Shown: piece by piece, positions 11,341 to 26,274 of the stretch
Layout: each line of letters starts with the position of its first letter
Position numbering within the stretch: position 1 is the stretch's first letter
Source of the DNA: Apostichopus japonicus
Taxonomy: Eukaryota > Echinodermata > Holothuroidea > Aspidochirotida > Stichopodidae
Reading direction: 5' to 3'
Length of the DNA stretch: 64,000 nucleotides
Assembly (NCBI RefSeq): GCF_037975245.1
Contig: NC_092575.1
Coordinates: 13,809,001 to 13,873,000 of the forward strand
Notes under the pieces: model-generated
Databases searched by the model: none
Told to the model about the DNA's origin: nothing
The model's input: only the letters and a program-made list of their open reading frames with translations
Position numbers and translations under genes: made by a program

Positions 11341-13137
11341 ACTGACCCACAGGACACACCCCAATGTATTCCTGAACTGTTTGGAACATGTTAAACTGAT
11401 ATTGCATGTCACTCCAGTGCAACTGTTAAGTTACTAAGAATAAAAGACGAGAATTGAAGGTGTTCTTTGCCAAAACTGGATCATCGGGATTTGTAAACAA
11501 CAGCCTCACTGTAACAGTATTACAGCAGTCAAAAGAAAAGCTTACTGGAATGCTATCTAGATACACTGTTCACCTCAATAGCATATCCAGTCCATTTAAA
11601 GGTTTGTGCATAGGTTGTTACAATGTATTAAAGACAGTTATAAGAGAAGAGAGGTGGATAGGGGGGCATATTTCATGATAAAACATTCAAATTTGTTGCT
11701 CGGCAGAGAACAACAACGTCAAATTACCTTATTCTCCATTGGTGGCAAGCACTGGTTCCTATAGTTACTACAGTAGATCTCCCATGGAAGCATCAGGATA
11801 TCTCTTTCTGCTGTCAGAGTTGTTTGGGATTTGTTGTTACCTCATCTAACCAGTTGAGTCCATTGATACCACACCCATTCAAAGTATATCGCTGTGCATG
11901 CTGAGGACTTAGCACATCAACTTTCTCTGAAATTGACAAAACAACAGAAAACTAATGAGGAGTGAATAGGCTCAAAACCCCCTTGATGCACATTGGCAGA
12001 AGCAGAATATGCATACCTTTGTGGATTATTTGCTAAATAAGACTCAAAACATTCTCTGTGCAAGGTATTAGCCCTCAGCAGCCACTCCACTTAGGATACA
12101 GACCTCATACAACATTGTGCTACAGCTGGTGTAGACTTGGTCTAGGATACTAACGTAGCGCCATTATGAACCTGAGGCCTAGGCCTAAGCTAACAACATT
12201 AGGGGTATTTCATGCATTGAAACTGAGTTTTTGTCCTTAGTTAAACACCAGGTACATCCAGCTTTAGCAAAAATAACCTAAAGTATGATTACCATGTAAT
12301 TTAGGTGCCCACAGATGTCAAATTTCACTGAACTTAGTCGTTCATGTCACACACACTGCAGGCTTTTTGGTCTGATTCTGAAGGATTTTGAATTTCGTGC
12401 ATTTGGCACCTACTTAGCAGATTCAAGGCAGGAATCATACTACGGAAGCTTTGGTAGGTCAAGGCTTAATGACCCAATAGTTTATTGGGGAGGAAAACTG
12501 GTTAGAAATGCTCAGAAGGCTGTTCTAGTCTAATGTATGGACACGCACATGCTCTTTGTGGTACTTTAAGGCTGTAATACTAATTTATGCGTAAAAATCA
12601 CCCAAGCGTGAAATTTTCTGACGTTTGCTTGAAAACCATTTTTACACACCATAGCAACTACTTTGATCCAAAATTGGGACTTCTAGCACTTAAAATGAAA
12701 AATTTGGCATTTTTGCTTAAGTGAGAGTTGAATTTTTTTTTTTTTTCCAAAATGATACTTTTCATAGTCGTCACAATATAAACCACAACAGAATTATATG
12801 CAATTATCAGTTTAGGTCCATAAAGATGTATTTTCAGAGATTTCAGTATGCACGGTGCAGTGTGTAAATACACATATGAGCAATACTGTGTAAGCAGTAA
12901 CCAGGTCTATGTCTGCAACAACACTTCCAGTCACCAATTTTGATAAGCTTGACCAATTTGGGTGCATCTATGATTCTTGCAGGTATTATTGGTATCCCTG
13001 ATCACAATCCACTTGGTCTGGCTTGCCCTACCTGCAGAAACATCATCCATAGAAGGGTTAGCGGTGAGGGCTTTTTCGTCTCTGGCTCTGAAAAGTGATG
13101 AAAACTACTTTTGTTTAGCTCAGCAGATTCCTCACAA
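11341..13137 (+). repeat. Satellite unit A6, short form without the element
   Basis: 1797 bp, exactly 471 bp shorter than the standard unit. The element and one TTAA are missing, and a single TTAA remains at 12717-12720. Confidence 0.97.
12717..12720. other. Empty TTAA site in unit A6
   Basis: The junction reads TTTTTGC-TTAA-GTGAGAG: the left flank of filled units joins the right flank through one TTAA, with no added or lost base. It is either an unoccupied target or a precise excision product. Confidence 0.9.
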
Positions 13138-15405
13138 ACTGACCCACAGGACACACCCCAATGTATTCCTGAACTGTTTGGAACATGTTAAACTGATATT
13201 GCATGTCACTCCAGTGCAACTGTTAAGTTACTAAGAATAAAAGACGAGAATTGAAGGTGTTCTTTGCCAAAACTGGATCATCGGGATTTGTAAACAACAG
13301 CCTCACTGTAACAGTATTACAGCAGTCAAAAGAAAAGCTTACTGGAATGCTATCTAGATACACTGTTCACCTCAATAGCATATCCAGTCCATTTAAAGGT
13401 TTGTGCATAGGTTGTTACAATGTATTAAAGACAGTTATAAGAGAAGAGAGGTGGATAGGGGGGCATATTTCATGATAAAACATTCAAATTTGTTGCTCGG
13501 CAGAGAACAACAACGTCAAATTACCTTATTCTCCATTGGTGGCAAGCACTGGTTCCTATAGTTACTACAGTAGATCTCCCATGGAAGCATCAGGATATCT
13601 CTTTCTGCTGTCAGAGTTGTTTGGGATTTGTTGTTACCTCATCTAACCAGTTGAGTCCATTGATACCACACCCATTCAAAGTATATCGCTGTGCATGCTG
13701 AGGACTTAGCACATCAACTTTCTCTGAAATTGACAAAACAACAGAAAACTAATGAGGAGTGAATAGGCTCAAAACCCCCTTGATGCACATTGGCAGAAGC
13801 AGAATATGCATACCTTTGTGGATTATTTGCTAAATAAGACTCAAAACATTCTCTGTGCAAGGTATTAGCCCTCAGCAGCCACTCCACTTAGGATACAGAC
13901 CTCATACAACATTGTGCTACAGCTGGTGTAGACTTGGTCTAGGATACTAACGTAGCGCCATTATGAACCTGAGGCCTAGGCCTAAGCTAACAACATTAGG
14001 GGTATTTCATGCATTGAAACTGAGTTTTTGTCCTTAGTTAAACACCAGGTACATCCAGCTTTAGCAAAAATAACCTAAAGTATGATTACCATGTAATTTA
14101 GGTGCCCACAGATGTCAAATTTCACTGAACTTAGTCGTTCATGTCACACACACTGCAGGCTTTTTGGTCTGATTCTGAAGGATTTTGAATTTCGTGCATT
14201 TGGCACCTACTTAGCAGATTCAAGGCAGGAATCATACTACGGAAGCTTTGGTAGGTCAAGGCTTAATGACCCAATAGTTTATTGGGGAGGAAAACTGGTT
14301 AGAAATGCTCAGAAGGCTGTTCTAGTCTAATGTATGGACACGCACATGCTCTTTGTGGTACTTTAAGGCTGTAATACTAATTTATGCGTAAAAATCACCC
14401 AAGCGTGAAATTTTCTGACGTTTGCTTGAAAACCATTTTTACACACCATAGCAACTACTTTGATCCAAAATTGGGACTTCTAGCACTTAAAATGAAAAAT
14501 TTGGCATTTTTGCTTAAGGTAGCATACGCCCATTAAAAGCCCCATTGACTTACACACTAAATCACAAAAGTAATGTGGTCTCTAAGTCTAGATAGAAGTT
14601 TTCACTAGCTTAACGCTACCCATCACCGGATAGCTGACAAGTTGGCCTTTCATGGCACCATCAATTTTCCGTACCATGACCATGAAAATTTTTTGCTATC
14701 CGAGCCGGAAGTTTTCGTCACTTGTAAAAAAACCTCTTCACTCAGTGGTAAACAAATTTCCTACGCTGCTCCTGGGAAGCCTAAAGGGGTCTAAAATTGC
14801 CTCAATTGACCCAATTTTTTCACCACATGTACTTCCATTCATGCTCTTCAACATGAAAGCCACAAAAAACTAGATTATGATTGATAACAGGTCACAAAAG
14901 ATGTTCTCCTGCTGCTTTTTGGCACTTTTCCTGAGGGAGAACAATCGAGCGGATTGATATAGACTCTAATAGGAGTATGCCACCTTAAGTGAGAGTTGAA
15001 TTTTTTTTTTTTTTCCAAAATGATACTTTTCATAGTCGTCACAATATAAACCACAACAGAATTATATGCAATTATCAGTTTAGGTCCATAAAGATGTATT
15101 TTCAGAGATTTCAGTATGCACGGTGCAGTGTGTAAATACACATATGAGCAATACTGTGTAAGCAGTAACCAGGTCTATGTCTGCAACAACACTTCCAGTC
15201 ACCAATTTTGATAAGCTTGACCAATTTGGGTGCATCTATGATTCTTGCAGGTATTATTGGTATCCCTGATCACAATCCACTTGGTCTGGCTTGCCCTACC
15301 TGCAGAAACATCATCCATAGAAGGGTTAGCGGTGAGGGCTTTTTCGTCTCTGGCTCTGAAAAGTGATGAAAACTACTTTTGTTTAGCTCAGCAGATTCCT
15401 CACAA
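13138..15405 (+). repeat. Satellite unit A7
   Basis: 2268 bp, with the element at 14518-14984. I saw no difference from A1. Confidence 0.95.
14518..14984 (+). mobile_element. MITE-like element, copy in A7
   Basis: 467 bp, ends and TTAA flanks intact. The next unit upstream (A6) is an empty site. Confidence 0.8.
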
Positions 15406-17673
15406 ACTGACCCACAGGACACACCCCAATGTATTCCTGAACTGTTTGGAACATGTTAAACTGATATTGCATGTCACTCCAGTGCAACTGTTAAGTTACT
15501 AAGAATAAAAGACGAGAATTGAAGGTGTTCTTTGCCAAAACTGGATCATCGGGATTTGTAAACAACAGCCTCACTGTAACAGTATTACAGCAGTCAAAAG
15601 AAAAGCTTACTGGAATGCTATCTAGATACACTGTTCACCTCAATAGCATATCCAGTCCATTTAAAGGTTTGTGCATAGGTTGTTACAATGTATTAAAGAC
15701 AGTTATAAGAGAAGAGAGGTGGATAGGGGGGCATATTTCATGATAAAACATTCAAATTTGTTGCTCGGCAGAGAACAACAACGTCAAATTACCTTATTCT
15801 CCATTGGTGGCAAGCACTGGTTCCTATAGTTACTACAGTAGATCTCCCATGGAAGCATCAGGATATCTCTTTCTGCTGTCAGAGTTGTTTGGGATTTGTT
15901 GTTACCTCATCTAACCAGTTGAGTCCATTGATACCACACCCATTCAAAGTATATCGCTGTGCATGCTGAGGACTTAGCACATCAACTTTCTCTGAAATTG
16001 ACAAAACAACAGAAAACTAATGAGGAGTGAATAGGCTCAAAACCCCCTTGATGCACATTGGCAGAAGCAGAATATGCATACCTTTGTGGATTATTTGCTA
16101 AATAAGACTCAAAACATTCTCTGTGCAAGGTATTAGCCCTCAGCAGCCACTCCACTTAGGATACAGACCTCATACAACATTGTGCTACAGCTGGTGTAGA
16201 CTTGGTCTAGGATACTAACGTAGCGCCATTATGAACCTGAGGCCTAGGCCTAAGCTAACAACATTAGGGGTATTTCATGCATTGAAACTGAGTTTTTGTC
16301 CTTAGTTAAACACCAGGTACATCCAGCTTTAGCAAAAATAACCTAAAGTATGATTACCATGTAATTTAGGTGCCCACAGATGTCAAATTTCACTGAACTT
16401 AGTCGTTCATGTCACACACACTGCAGGCTTTTTGGTCTGATTCTGAAGGATTTTGAATTTCGTGCATTTGGCACCTACTTAGCAGATTCAAGGCAGGAAT
16501 CATACTACGGAAGCTTTGGTAGGTCAAGGCTTAATGACCCAATAGTTTATTGGGGAGGAAAACTGGTTAGAAATGCTCAGAAGGCTGTTCTAGTCTAATG
16601 TATGGACACGCACATGCTCTTTGTGGTACTTTAAGGCTGTAATACTAATTTATGCGTAAAAATCACCCAAGCGTGAAATTTTCTGACGTTTGCTTGAAAA
16701 CCATTTTTACACACCATAGCAACTACTTTGATCCAAAATTGGGACTTCTAGCACTTAAAATGAAAAATTTGGCATTTTTGCTTAAGGTAGCATACGCCCA
16801 TTAAAAGCCCCATTGACTTACACACTAAATCACAAAAGTAATGTGGTCTCTAAGTCTAGATAGAAGTTTTCACTAGCTTAACGCTACCCATCACCGGATA
16901 GCTGACAAGTTGGCCTTTCATGGCACCATCAATTTTCCGTACCATGACCATGAAAATTTTTTGCTATCCGAGCCGGAAGTTTTCGTCACTTGTAAAAAAA
17001 CCTCTTCACTCAGTGGTAAACAAATTTCCTACGCTGCTCCTGGGAAGCCTAAAGGGGTCTAAAATTGCCTCAATTGACCCAATTTTTTCACCACATGTAC
17101 TTCCATTCATGCTCTTCAACATGAAAGCCACAAAAAACTAGATTATGATTGATAACAGGTCACAAAAGATGTTCTCCTGCTGCTTTTTGGCACTTTTCCT
17201 GAGGGAGAACAATCGAGCGGATTGATATAGACTCTAATAGGAGTATGCCACCTTAAGTGAGAGTTGAATTTTTTTTTTTTTTCCAAAATGATACTTTTCA
17301 TAGTCGTCACAATATAAACCACAACAGAATTATATGCAATTATCAGTTTAGGTCCATAAAGATGTATTTTCAGAGATTTCAGTATGCACGGTGCAGTGTG
17401 TAAATACACATATGAGCAATACTGTGTAAGCAGTAACCAGGTCTATGTCTGCAACAACACTTCCAGTCACCAATTTTGATAAGCTTGACCAATTTGGGTG
17501 CATCTATGATTCTTGCAGGTATTATTGGTATCCCTGATCACAATCCACTTGGTCTGGCTTGCCCTACCTGCAGAAACATCATCCATAGAAGGGTTAGCGG
17601 TGAGGGCTTTTTCGTCTCTGGCTCTGAAAAGTGATGAAAACTACTTTTGTTTAGCTCAGCAGATTCCTCACAA
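15406..17673 (+). repeat. Satellite unit A8
   Basis: 2268 bp, with the element at 16786-17252. I saw no difference from A1. Confidence 0.95.
16786..17252 (+). mobile_element. MITE-like element, copy in A8
   Basis: 467 bp, ends and TTAA flanks intact. Confidence 0.8.
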
Positions 17674-19941
17674 ACTGACCCACAGGACACACCCCAATGT
17701 ATTCCTGAACTGTTTGGAACATGTTAAACTGATATTGCATGTCACTCCAGTGCAACTGTTAAGTTACTAAGAATAAAAGACGAGAATTGAAGGTGTTCTT
17801 TGCCAAAACTGGATCATCGGGATTTGTAAACAACAGCCTCACTGTAACAGTATTACAGCAGTCAAAAGAAAAGCTTACTGGAATGCTATCTAGATACACT
17901 GTTCACCTCAATAGCATATCCAGTCCATTTAAAGGTTTGTGCATAGGTTGTTACAATGTATTAAAGACAGTTATAAGAGAAGAGAGGTGGATAGGGGGGC
18001 ATATTTCATGATAAAACATTCAAATTTGTTGCTCGGCAGAGAACAACAACGTCAAATTACCTTATTCTCCATTGGTGGCAAGCACTGGTTCCTATAGTTA
18101 CTACAGTAGATCTCCCATGGAAGCATCAGGATATCTCTTTCTGCTGTCAGAGTTGTTTGGGATTTGTTGTTACCTCATCTAACCAGTTGAGTCCATTGAT
18201 ACCACACCCATTCAAAGTATATCGCTGTGCATGCTGAGGACTTAGCACATCAACTTTCTCTGAAATTGACAAAACAACAGAAAACTAATGAGGAGTGAAT
18301 AGGCTCAAAACCCCCTTGATGCACATTGGCAGAAGCAGAATATGCATACCTTTGTGGATTATTTGCTAAATAAGACTCAAAACATTCTCTGTGCAAGGTA
18401 TTAGCCCTCAGCAGCCACTCCACTTAGGATACAGACCTCATACAACATTGTGCTACAGCTGGTGTAGACTTGGTCTAGGATACTAACGTAGCGCCATTAT
18501 GAACCTGAGGCCTAGGCCTAAGCTAACAACATTAGGGGTATTTCATGCATTGAAACTGAGTTTTTGTCCTTAGTTAAACACCAGGTACATCCAGCTTTAG
18601 CAAAAATAACCTAAAGTATGATTACCATGTAATTTAGGTGCCCACAGATGTCAAATTTCACTGAACTTAGTCGTTCATGTCACACACACTGCAGGCTTTT
18701 TGGTCTGATTCTGAAGGATTTTGAATTTCGTGCATTTGGCACCTACTTAGCAGATTCAAGGCAGGAATCATACTACGGAAGCTTTGGTAGGTCAAGGCTT
18801 AATGACCCAATAGTTTATTGGGGAGGAAAACTGGTTAGAAATGCTCAGAAGGCTGTTCTAGTCTAATGTATGGACACGCACATGCTCTTTGTGGTACTTT
18901 AAGGCTGTAATACTAATTTATGCGTAAAAATCACCCAAGCGTGAAATTTTCTGACGTTTGCTTGAAAACCATTTTTACACACCATAGCAACTACTTTGAT
19001 CCAAAATTGGGACTTCTAGCACTTAAAATGAAAAATTTGGCATTTTTGCTTAAGGTAGCATACGCCCATTAAAAGCCCCATTGACTTACACACTAAATCA
19101 CAAAAGTAATGTGGTCTCTAAGTCTAGATAGAAGTTTTCACTAGCTTAACGCTACCCATCACCGGATAGCTGACAAGTTGGCCTTTCATGGCACCATCAA
19201 TTTTCCGTACCATGACCATGAAAATTTTTTGCTATCCGAGCCGGAAGTTTTCGTCACTTGTAAAAAAACCTCTTCACTCAGTGGTAAACAAATTTCCTAC
19301 GCTGCTCCTGGGAAGCCTAAAGGGGTCTAAAATTGCCTCAATTGACCCAATTTTTTCACCACATGTACTTCCATTCATGCTCTTCAACATGAAAGCCACA
19401 AAAAACTAGATTATGATTGATAACAGGTCACAAAAGATGTTCTCCTGCTGCTTTTTGGCACTTTTCCTGAGGGAGAACAATCGAGCGGATTGATATAGAC
19501 TCTAATAGGAGTATGCCACCTTAAGTGAGAGTTGAATTTTTTTTTTTTTTCCAAAATGATACTTTTCATAGTCGTCACAATATAAACCACAACAGAATTA
19601 TATGCAATTATCAGTTTAGGTCCATAAAGATGTATTTTCAGAGATTTCAGTATGCACGGTGCAGTGTGTAAATACACATATGAGCAATACTGTGTAAGCA
19701 GTAACCAGGTCTATGTCTGCAACAACACTTCCAGTCACCAATTTTGATAAGCTTGACCAATTTGGGTGCATCTATGATTCTTGCAGGTATTATTGGTATC
19801 CCTGATCACAATCCACTTGGTCTGGCTTGCCCTACCTGCAGAAACATCATCCATAGAAGGGTTAGCGGTGAGGGCTTTTTCGTCTCTGGCTCTGAAAAGT
19901 GATGAAAACTACTTTTGTTTAGCTCAGCAGATTCCTCACAA
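17674..19941 (+). repeat. Satellite unit A9
   Basis: 2268 bp, with the element at 19054-19520. I saw no difference from A1. Confidence 0.95.
19054..19520 (+). mobile_element. MITE-like element, copy in A9
   Basis: 467 bp, ends and TTAA flanks intact. Confidence 0.8.
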
Positions 19942-22209
19942 ACTGACCCACAGGACACACCCCAATGTATTCCTGAACTGTTTGGAACATGTTAAACTGA
20001 TATTGCATGTCACTCCAGTGCAACTGTTAAGTTACTAAGAATAAAAGACGAGAATTGAAGGTGTTCTTTGCCAAAACTGGATCATCGGGATTTGTAAACA
20101 ACAGCCTCACTGTAACAGTATTACAGCAGTCAAAAGAAAAGCTTACTGGAATGCTATCTAGATACACTGTTCACCTCAATAGCATATCCAGTCCATTTAA
20201 AGGTTTGTGCATAGGTTGTTACAATGTATTAAAGACAGTTATAAGAGAAGAGAGGTGGATAGGGGGGCATATTTCATGATAAAACATTCAAATTTGTTGC
20301 TCGGCAGAGAACAACAACGTCAAATTACCTTATTCTCCATTGGTGGCAAGCACTGGTTCCTATAGTTACTACAGTAGATCTCCCATGGAAGCATCAGGAT
20401 ATCTCTTTCTGCTGTCAGAGTTGTTTGGGATTTGTTGTTACCTCATCTAACCAGTTGAGTCCATTGATACCACACCCATTCAAAGTATATCGCTGTGCAT
20501 GCTGAGGACTTAGCACATCAACTTTCTCTGAAATTGACAAAACAACAGAAAACTAATGAGGAGTGAATAGGCTCAAAACCCCCTTGATGCACATTGGCAG
20601 AAGCAGAATATGCATACCTTTGTGGATTATTTGCTAAATAAGACTCAAAACATTCTCTGTGCAAGGTATTAGCCCTCAGCAGCCACTCCACTTAGGATAC
20701 AGACCTCATACAACATTGTGCTACAGCTGGTGTAGACTTGGTCTAGGATACTAACGTAGCGCCATTATGAACCTGAGGCCTAGGCCTAAGCTAACAACAT
20801 TAGGGGTATTTCATGCATTGAAACTGAGTTTTTGTCCTTAGTTAAACACCAGGTACATCCAGCTTTAGCAAAAATAACCTAAAGTATGATTACCATGTAA
20901 TTTAGGTGCCCACAGATGTCAAATTTCACTGAACTTAGTCGTTCATGTCACACACACTGCAGGCTTTTTGGTCTGATTCTGAAGGATTTTGAATTTCGTG
21001 CATTTGGCACCTACTTAGCAGATTCAAGGCAGGAATCATACTACGGAAGCTTTGGTAGGTCAAGGCTTAATGACCCAATAGTTTATTGGGGAGGAAAACT
21101 GGTTAGAAATGCTCAGAAGGCTGTTCTAGTCTAATGTATGGACACGCACATGCTCTTTGTGGTACTTTAAGGCTGTAATACTAATTTATGCGTAAAAATC
21201 ACCCAAGCGTGAAATTTTCTGACGTTTGCTTGAAAACCATTTTTACACACCATAGCAACTACTTTGATCCAAAATTGGGACTTCTAGCACTTAAAATGAA
21301 AAATTTGGCATTTTTGCTTAAGGTAGCATACGCCCATTAAAAGCCCCATTGACTTACACACTAAATCACAAAAGTAATGTGGTCTCTAAGTCTAGATAGA
21401 AGTTTTCACTAGCTTAACGCTACCCATCACCGGATAGCTGACAAGTTGGCCTTTCATGGCACCATCAATTTTCCGTACCATGACCATGAAAATTTTTTGC
21501 TATCCGAGCCGGAAGTTTTCGTCACTTGTAAAAAAACCTCTTCACTCAGTGGTAAACAAATTTCCTACGCTGCTCCTGGGAAGCCTAAAGGGGTCTAAAA
21601 TTGCCTCAATTGACCCAATTTTTTCACCACATGTACTTCCATTCATGCTCTTCAACATGAAAGCCACAAAAAACTAGATTATGATTGATAACAGGTCACA
21701 AAAGATGTTCTCCTGCTGCTTTTTGGCACTTTTCCTGAGGGAGAACAATCGAGCGGATTGATATAGACTCTAATAGGAGTATGCCACCTTAAGTGAGAGT
21801 TGAATTTTTTTTTTTTTTCCAAAATGATACTTTTCATAGTCGTCACAATATAAACCACAACAGAATTATATGCAATTATCAGTTTAGGTCCATAAAGATG
21901 TATTTTCAGAGATTTCAGTATGCACGGTGCAGTGTGTAAATACACATATGAGCAATACTGTGTAAGCAGTAACCAGGTCTATGTCTGCAACAACACTTCC
22001 AGTCACCAATTTTGATAAGCTTGACCAATTTGGGTGCATCTATGATTCTTGCAGGTATTATTGGTATCCCTGATCACAATCCACTTGGTCTGGCTTGCCC
22101 TACCTGCAGAAACATCATCCATAGAAGGGTTAGCGGTGAGGGCTTTTTCGTCTCTGGCTCTGAAAAGTGATGAAAACTACTTTTGTTTAGCTCAGCAGAT
22201 TCCTCACAA
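19942..22209 (+). repeat. Satellite unit A10
   Basis: 2268 bp, with the element at 21322-21788. I saw no difference from A1. Confidence 0.95.
21322..21788 (+). mobile_element. MITE-like element, copy in A10
   Basis: 467 bp, ends and TTAA flanks intact. Confidence 0.8.
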
Positions 22210-24477
22210 ACTGACCCACAGGACACACCCCAATGTATTCCTGAACTGTTTGGAACATGTTAAACTGATATTGCATGTCACTCCAGTGCAACTGTTAAGT
22301 TACTAAGAATAAAAGACGAGAATTGAAGGTGTTCTTTGCCAAAACTGGATCATCGGGATTTGTAAACAACAGCCTCACTGTAACAGTATTACAGCAGTCA
22401 AAAGAAAAGCTTACTGGAATGCTATCTAGATACACTGTTCACCTCAATAGCATATCCAGTCCATTTAAAGGTTTGTGCATAGGTTGTTACAATGTATTAA
22501 AGACAGTTATAAGAGAAGAGAGGTGGATAGGGGGGCATATTTCATGATAAAACATTCAAATTTGTTGCTCGGCAGAGAACAACAACGTCAAATTACCTTA
22601 TTCTCCATTGGTGGCAAGCACTGGTTCCTATAGTTACTACAGTAGATCTCCCATGGAAGCATCAGGATATCTCTTTCTGCTGTCAGAGTTGTTTGGGATT
22701 TGTTGTTACCTCATCTAACCAGTTGAGTCCATTGATACCACACCCATTCAAAGTATATCGCTGTGCATGCTGAGGACTTAGCACATCAACTTTCTCTGAA
22801 ATTGACAAAACAACAGAAAACTAATGAGGAGTGAATAGGCTCAAAACCCCCTTGATGCACATTGGCAGAAGCAGAATATGCATACCTTTGTGGATTATTT
22901 GCTAAATAAGACTCAAAACATTCTCTGTGCAAGGTATTAGCCCTCAGCAGCCACTCCACTTAGGATACAGACCTCATACAACATTGTGCTACAGCTGGTG
23001 TAGACTTGGTCTAGGATACTAACGTAGCGCCATTATGAACCTGAGGCCTAGGCCTAAGCTAACAACATTAGGGGTATTTCATGCATTGAAACTGAGTTTT
23101 TGTCCTTAGTTAAACACCAGGTACATCCAGCTTTAGCAAAAATAACCTAAAGTATGATTACCATGTAATTTAGGTGCCCACAGATGTCAAATTTCACTGA
23201 ACTTAGTCGTTCATGTCACACACACTGCAGGCTTTTTGGTCTGATTCTGAAGGATTTTGAATTTCGTGCATTTGGCACCTACTTAGCAGATTCAAGGCAG
23301 GAATCATACTACGGAAGCTTTGGTAGGTCAAGGCTTAATGACCCAATAGTTTATTGGGGAGGAAAACTGGTTAGAAATGCTCAGAAGGCTGTTCTAGTCT
23401 AATGTATGGACACGCACATGCTCTTTGTGGTACTTTAAGGCTGTAATACTAATTTATGCGTAAAAATCACCCAAGCGTGAAATTTTCTGACGTTTGCTTG
23501 AAAACCATTTTTACACACCATAGCAACTACTTTGATCCAAAATTGGGACTTCTAGCACTTAAAATGAAAAATTTGGCATTTTTGCTTAAGGTAGCATACG
23601 CCCATTAAAAGCCCCATTGACTTACACACTAAATCACAAAAGTAATGTGGTCTCTAAGTCTAGATAGAAGTTTTCACTAGCTTAACGCTACCCATCACCG
23701 GATAGCTGACAAGTTGGCCTTTCATGGCACCATCAATTTTCCGTACCATGACCATGAAAATTTTTTGCTATCCGAGCCGGAAGTTTTCGTCACTTGTAAA
23801 AAAACCTCTTCACTCAGTGGTAAACAAATTTCCTACGCTGCTCCTGGGAAGCCTAAAGGGGTCTAAAATTGCCTCAATTGACCCAATTTTTTCACCACAT
23901 GTACTTCCATTCATGCTCTTCAACATGAAAGCCACAAAAAACTAGATTATGATTGATAACAGGTCACAAAAGATGTTCTCCTGCTGCTTTTTGGCACTTT
24001 TCCTGAGGGAGAACAATCGAGCGGATTGATATAGACTCTAATAGGAGTATGCCACCTTAAGTGAGAGTTGAATTTTTTTTTTTTTTCCAAAATGATACTT
24101 TTCATAGTCGTCACAATATAAACCACAACAGAATTATATGCAATTATCAGTTTAGGTCCATAAAGATGTATTTTCAGAGATTTCAGTATGCACGGTGCAG
24201 TGTGTAAATACACATATGAGCAATACTGTGTAAGCAGTAACCAGGTCTATGTCTGCAACAACACTTCCAGTCACCAATTTTGATAAGCTTGACCAATTTG
24301 GGTGCATCTATGATTCTTGCAGGTATTATTGGTATCCCTGATCACAATCCACTTGGTCTGGCTTGCCCTACCTGCAGAAACATCATCCATAGAAGGGTTA
24401 GCGGTGAGGGCTTTTTCGTCTCTGGCTCTGAAAAGTGATGAAAACTACTTTTGTTTAGCTCAGCAGATTCCTCACAA
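22210..24477 (+). repeat. Satellite unit A11
   Basis: 2268 bp, with the element at 23590-24056. I saw no difference from A1. Confidence 0.95.
23590..24056 (+). mobile_element. MITE-like element, copy in A11
   Basis: 467 bp, ends and TTAA flanks intact. The next unit downstream (A12) is an empty site. Confidence 0.8.
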
Positions 24478-26274
24478 ACTGACCCACAGGACACACCCCA
24501 ATGTATTCCTGAACTGTTTGGAACATGTTAAACTGATATTGCATGTCACTCCAGTGCAACTGTTAAGTTACTAAGAATAAAAGACGAGAATTGAAGGTGT
24601 TCTTTGCCAAAACTGGATCATCGGGATTTGTAAACAACAGCCTCACTGTAACAGTATTACAGCAGTCAAAAGAAAAGCTTACTGGAATGCTATCTAGATA
24701 CACTGTTCACCTCAATAGCATATCCAGTCCATTTAAAGGTTTGTGCATAGGTTGTTACAATGTATTAAAGACAGTTATAAGAGAAGAGAGGTGGATAGGG
24801 GGGCATATTTCATGATAAAACATTCAAATTTGTTGCTCGGCAGAGAACAACAACGTCAAATTACCTTATTCTCCATTGGTGGCAAGCACTGGTTCCTATA
24901 GTTACTACAGTAGATCTCCCATGGAAGCATCAGGATATCTCTTTCTGCTGTCAGAGTTGTTTGGGATTTGTTGTTACCTCATCTAACCAGTTGAGTCCAT
25001 TGATACCACACCCATTCAAAGTATATCGCTGTGCATGCTGAGGACTTAGCACATCAACTTTCTCTGAAATTGACAAAACAACAGAAAACTAATGAGGAGT
25101 GAATAGGCTCAAAACCCCCTTGATGCACATTGGCAGAAGCAGAATATGCATACCTTTGTGGATTATTTGCTAAATAAGACTCAAAACATTCTCTGTGCAA
25201 GGTATTAGCCCTCAGCAGCCACTCCACTTAGGATACAGACCTCATACAACATTGTGCTACAGCTGGTGTAGACTTGGTCTAGGATACTAACGTAGCGCCA
25301 TTATGAACCTGAGGCCTAGGCCTAAGCTAACAACATTAGGGGTATTTCATGCATTGAAACTGAGTTTTTGTCCTTAGTTAAACACCAGGTACATCCAGCT
25401 TTAGCAAAAATAACCTAAAGTATGATTACCATGTAATTTAGGTGCCCACAGATGTCAAATTTCACTGAACTTAGTCGTTCATGTCACACACACTGCAGGC
25501 TTTTTGGTCTGATTCTGAAGGATTTTGAATTTCGTGCATTTGGCACCTACTTAGCAGATTCAAGGCAGGAATCATACTACGGAAGCTTTGGTAGGTCAAG
25601 GCTTAATGACCCAATAGTTTATTGGGGAGGAAAACTGGTTAGAAATGCTCAGAAGGCTGTTCTAGTCTAATGTATGGACACGCACATGCTCTTTGTGGTA
25701 CTTTAAGGCTGTAATACTAATTTATGCGTAAAAATCACCCAAGCGTGAAATTTTCTGACGTTTGCTTGAAAACCATTTTTACACACCATAGCAACTACTT
25801 TGATCCAAAATTGGGACTTCTAGCACTTAAAATGAAAAATTTGGCATTTTTGCTTAAGTGAGAGTTGAATTTTTTTTTTTTTTCCAAAATGATACTTTTC
25901 ATAGTCGTCACAATATAAACCACAACAGAATTATATGCAATTATCAGTTTAGGTCCATAAAGATGTATTTTCAGAGATTTCAGTATGCACGGTGCAGTGT
26001 GTAAATACACATATGAGCAATACTGTGTAAGCAGTAACCAGGTCTATGTCTGCAACAACACTTCCAGTCACCAATTTTGATAAGCTTGACCAATTTGGGT
26101 GCATCTATGATTCTTGCAGGTATTATTGGTATCCCTGATCACAATCCACTTGGTCTGGCTTGCCCTACCTGCAGAAACATCATCCATAGAAGGGTTAGCG
26201 GTGAGGGCTTTTTCGTCTCTGGCTCTGAAAAGTGATGAAAACTACTTTTGTTTAGCTCAGCAGATTCCTCACAA
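24478..26274 (+). repeat. Satellite unit A12, short form without the element
   Basis: 1797 bp. The element is absent and a single TTAA remains at 25854-25857. The flanks match the filled units. Confidence 0.97.
25854..25857. other. Empty TTAA site in unit A12
   Basis: The junction is the same single TTAA as in A6, again without a footprint. Confidence 0.9.
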
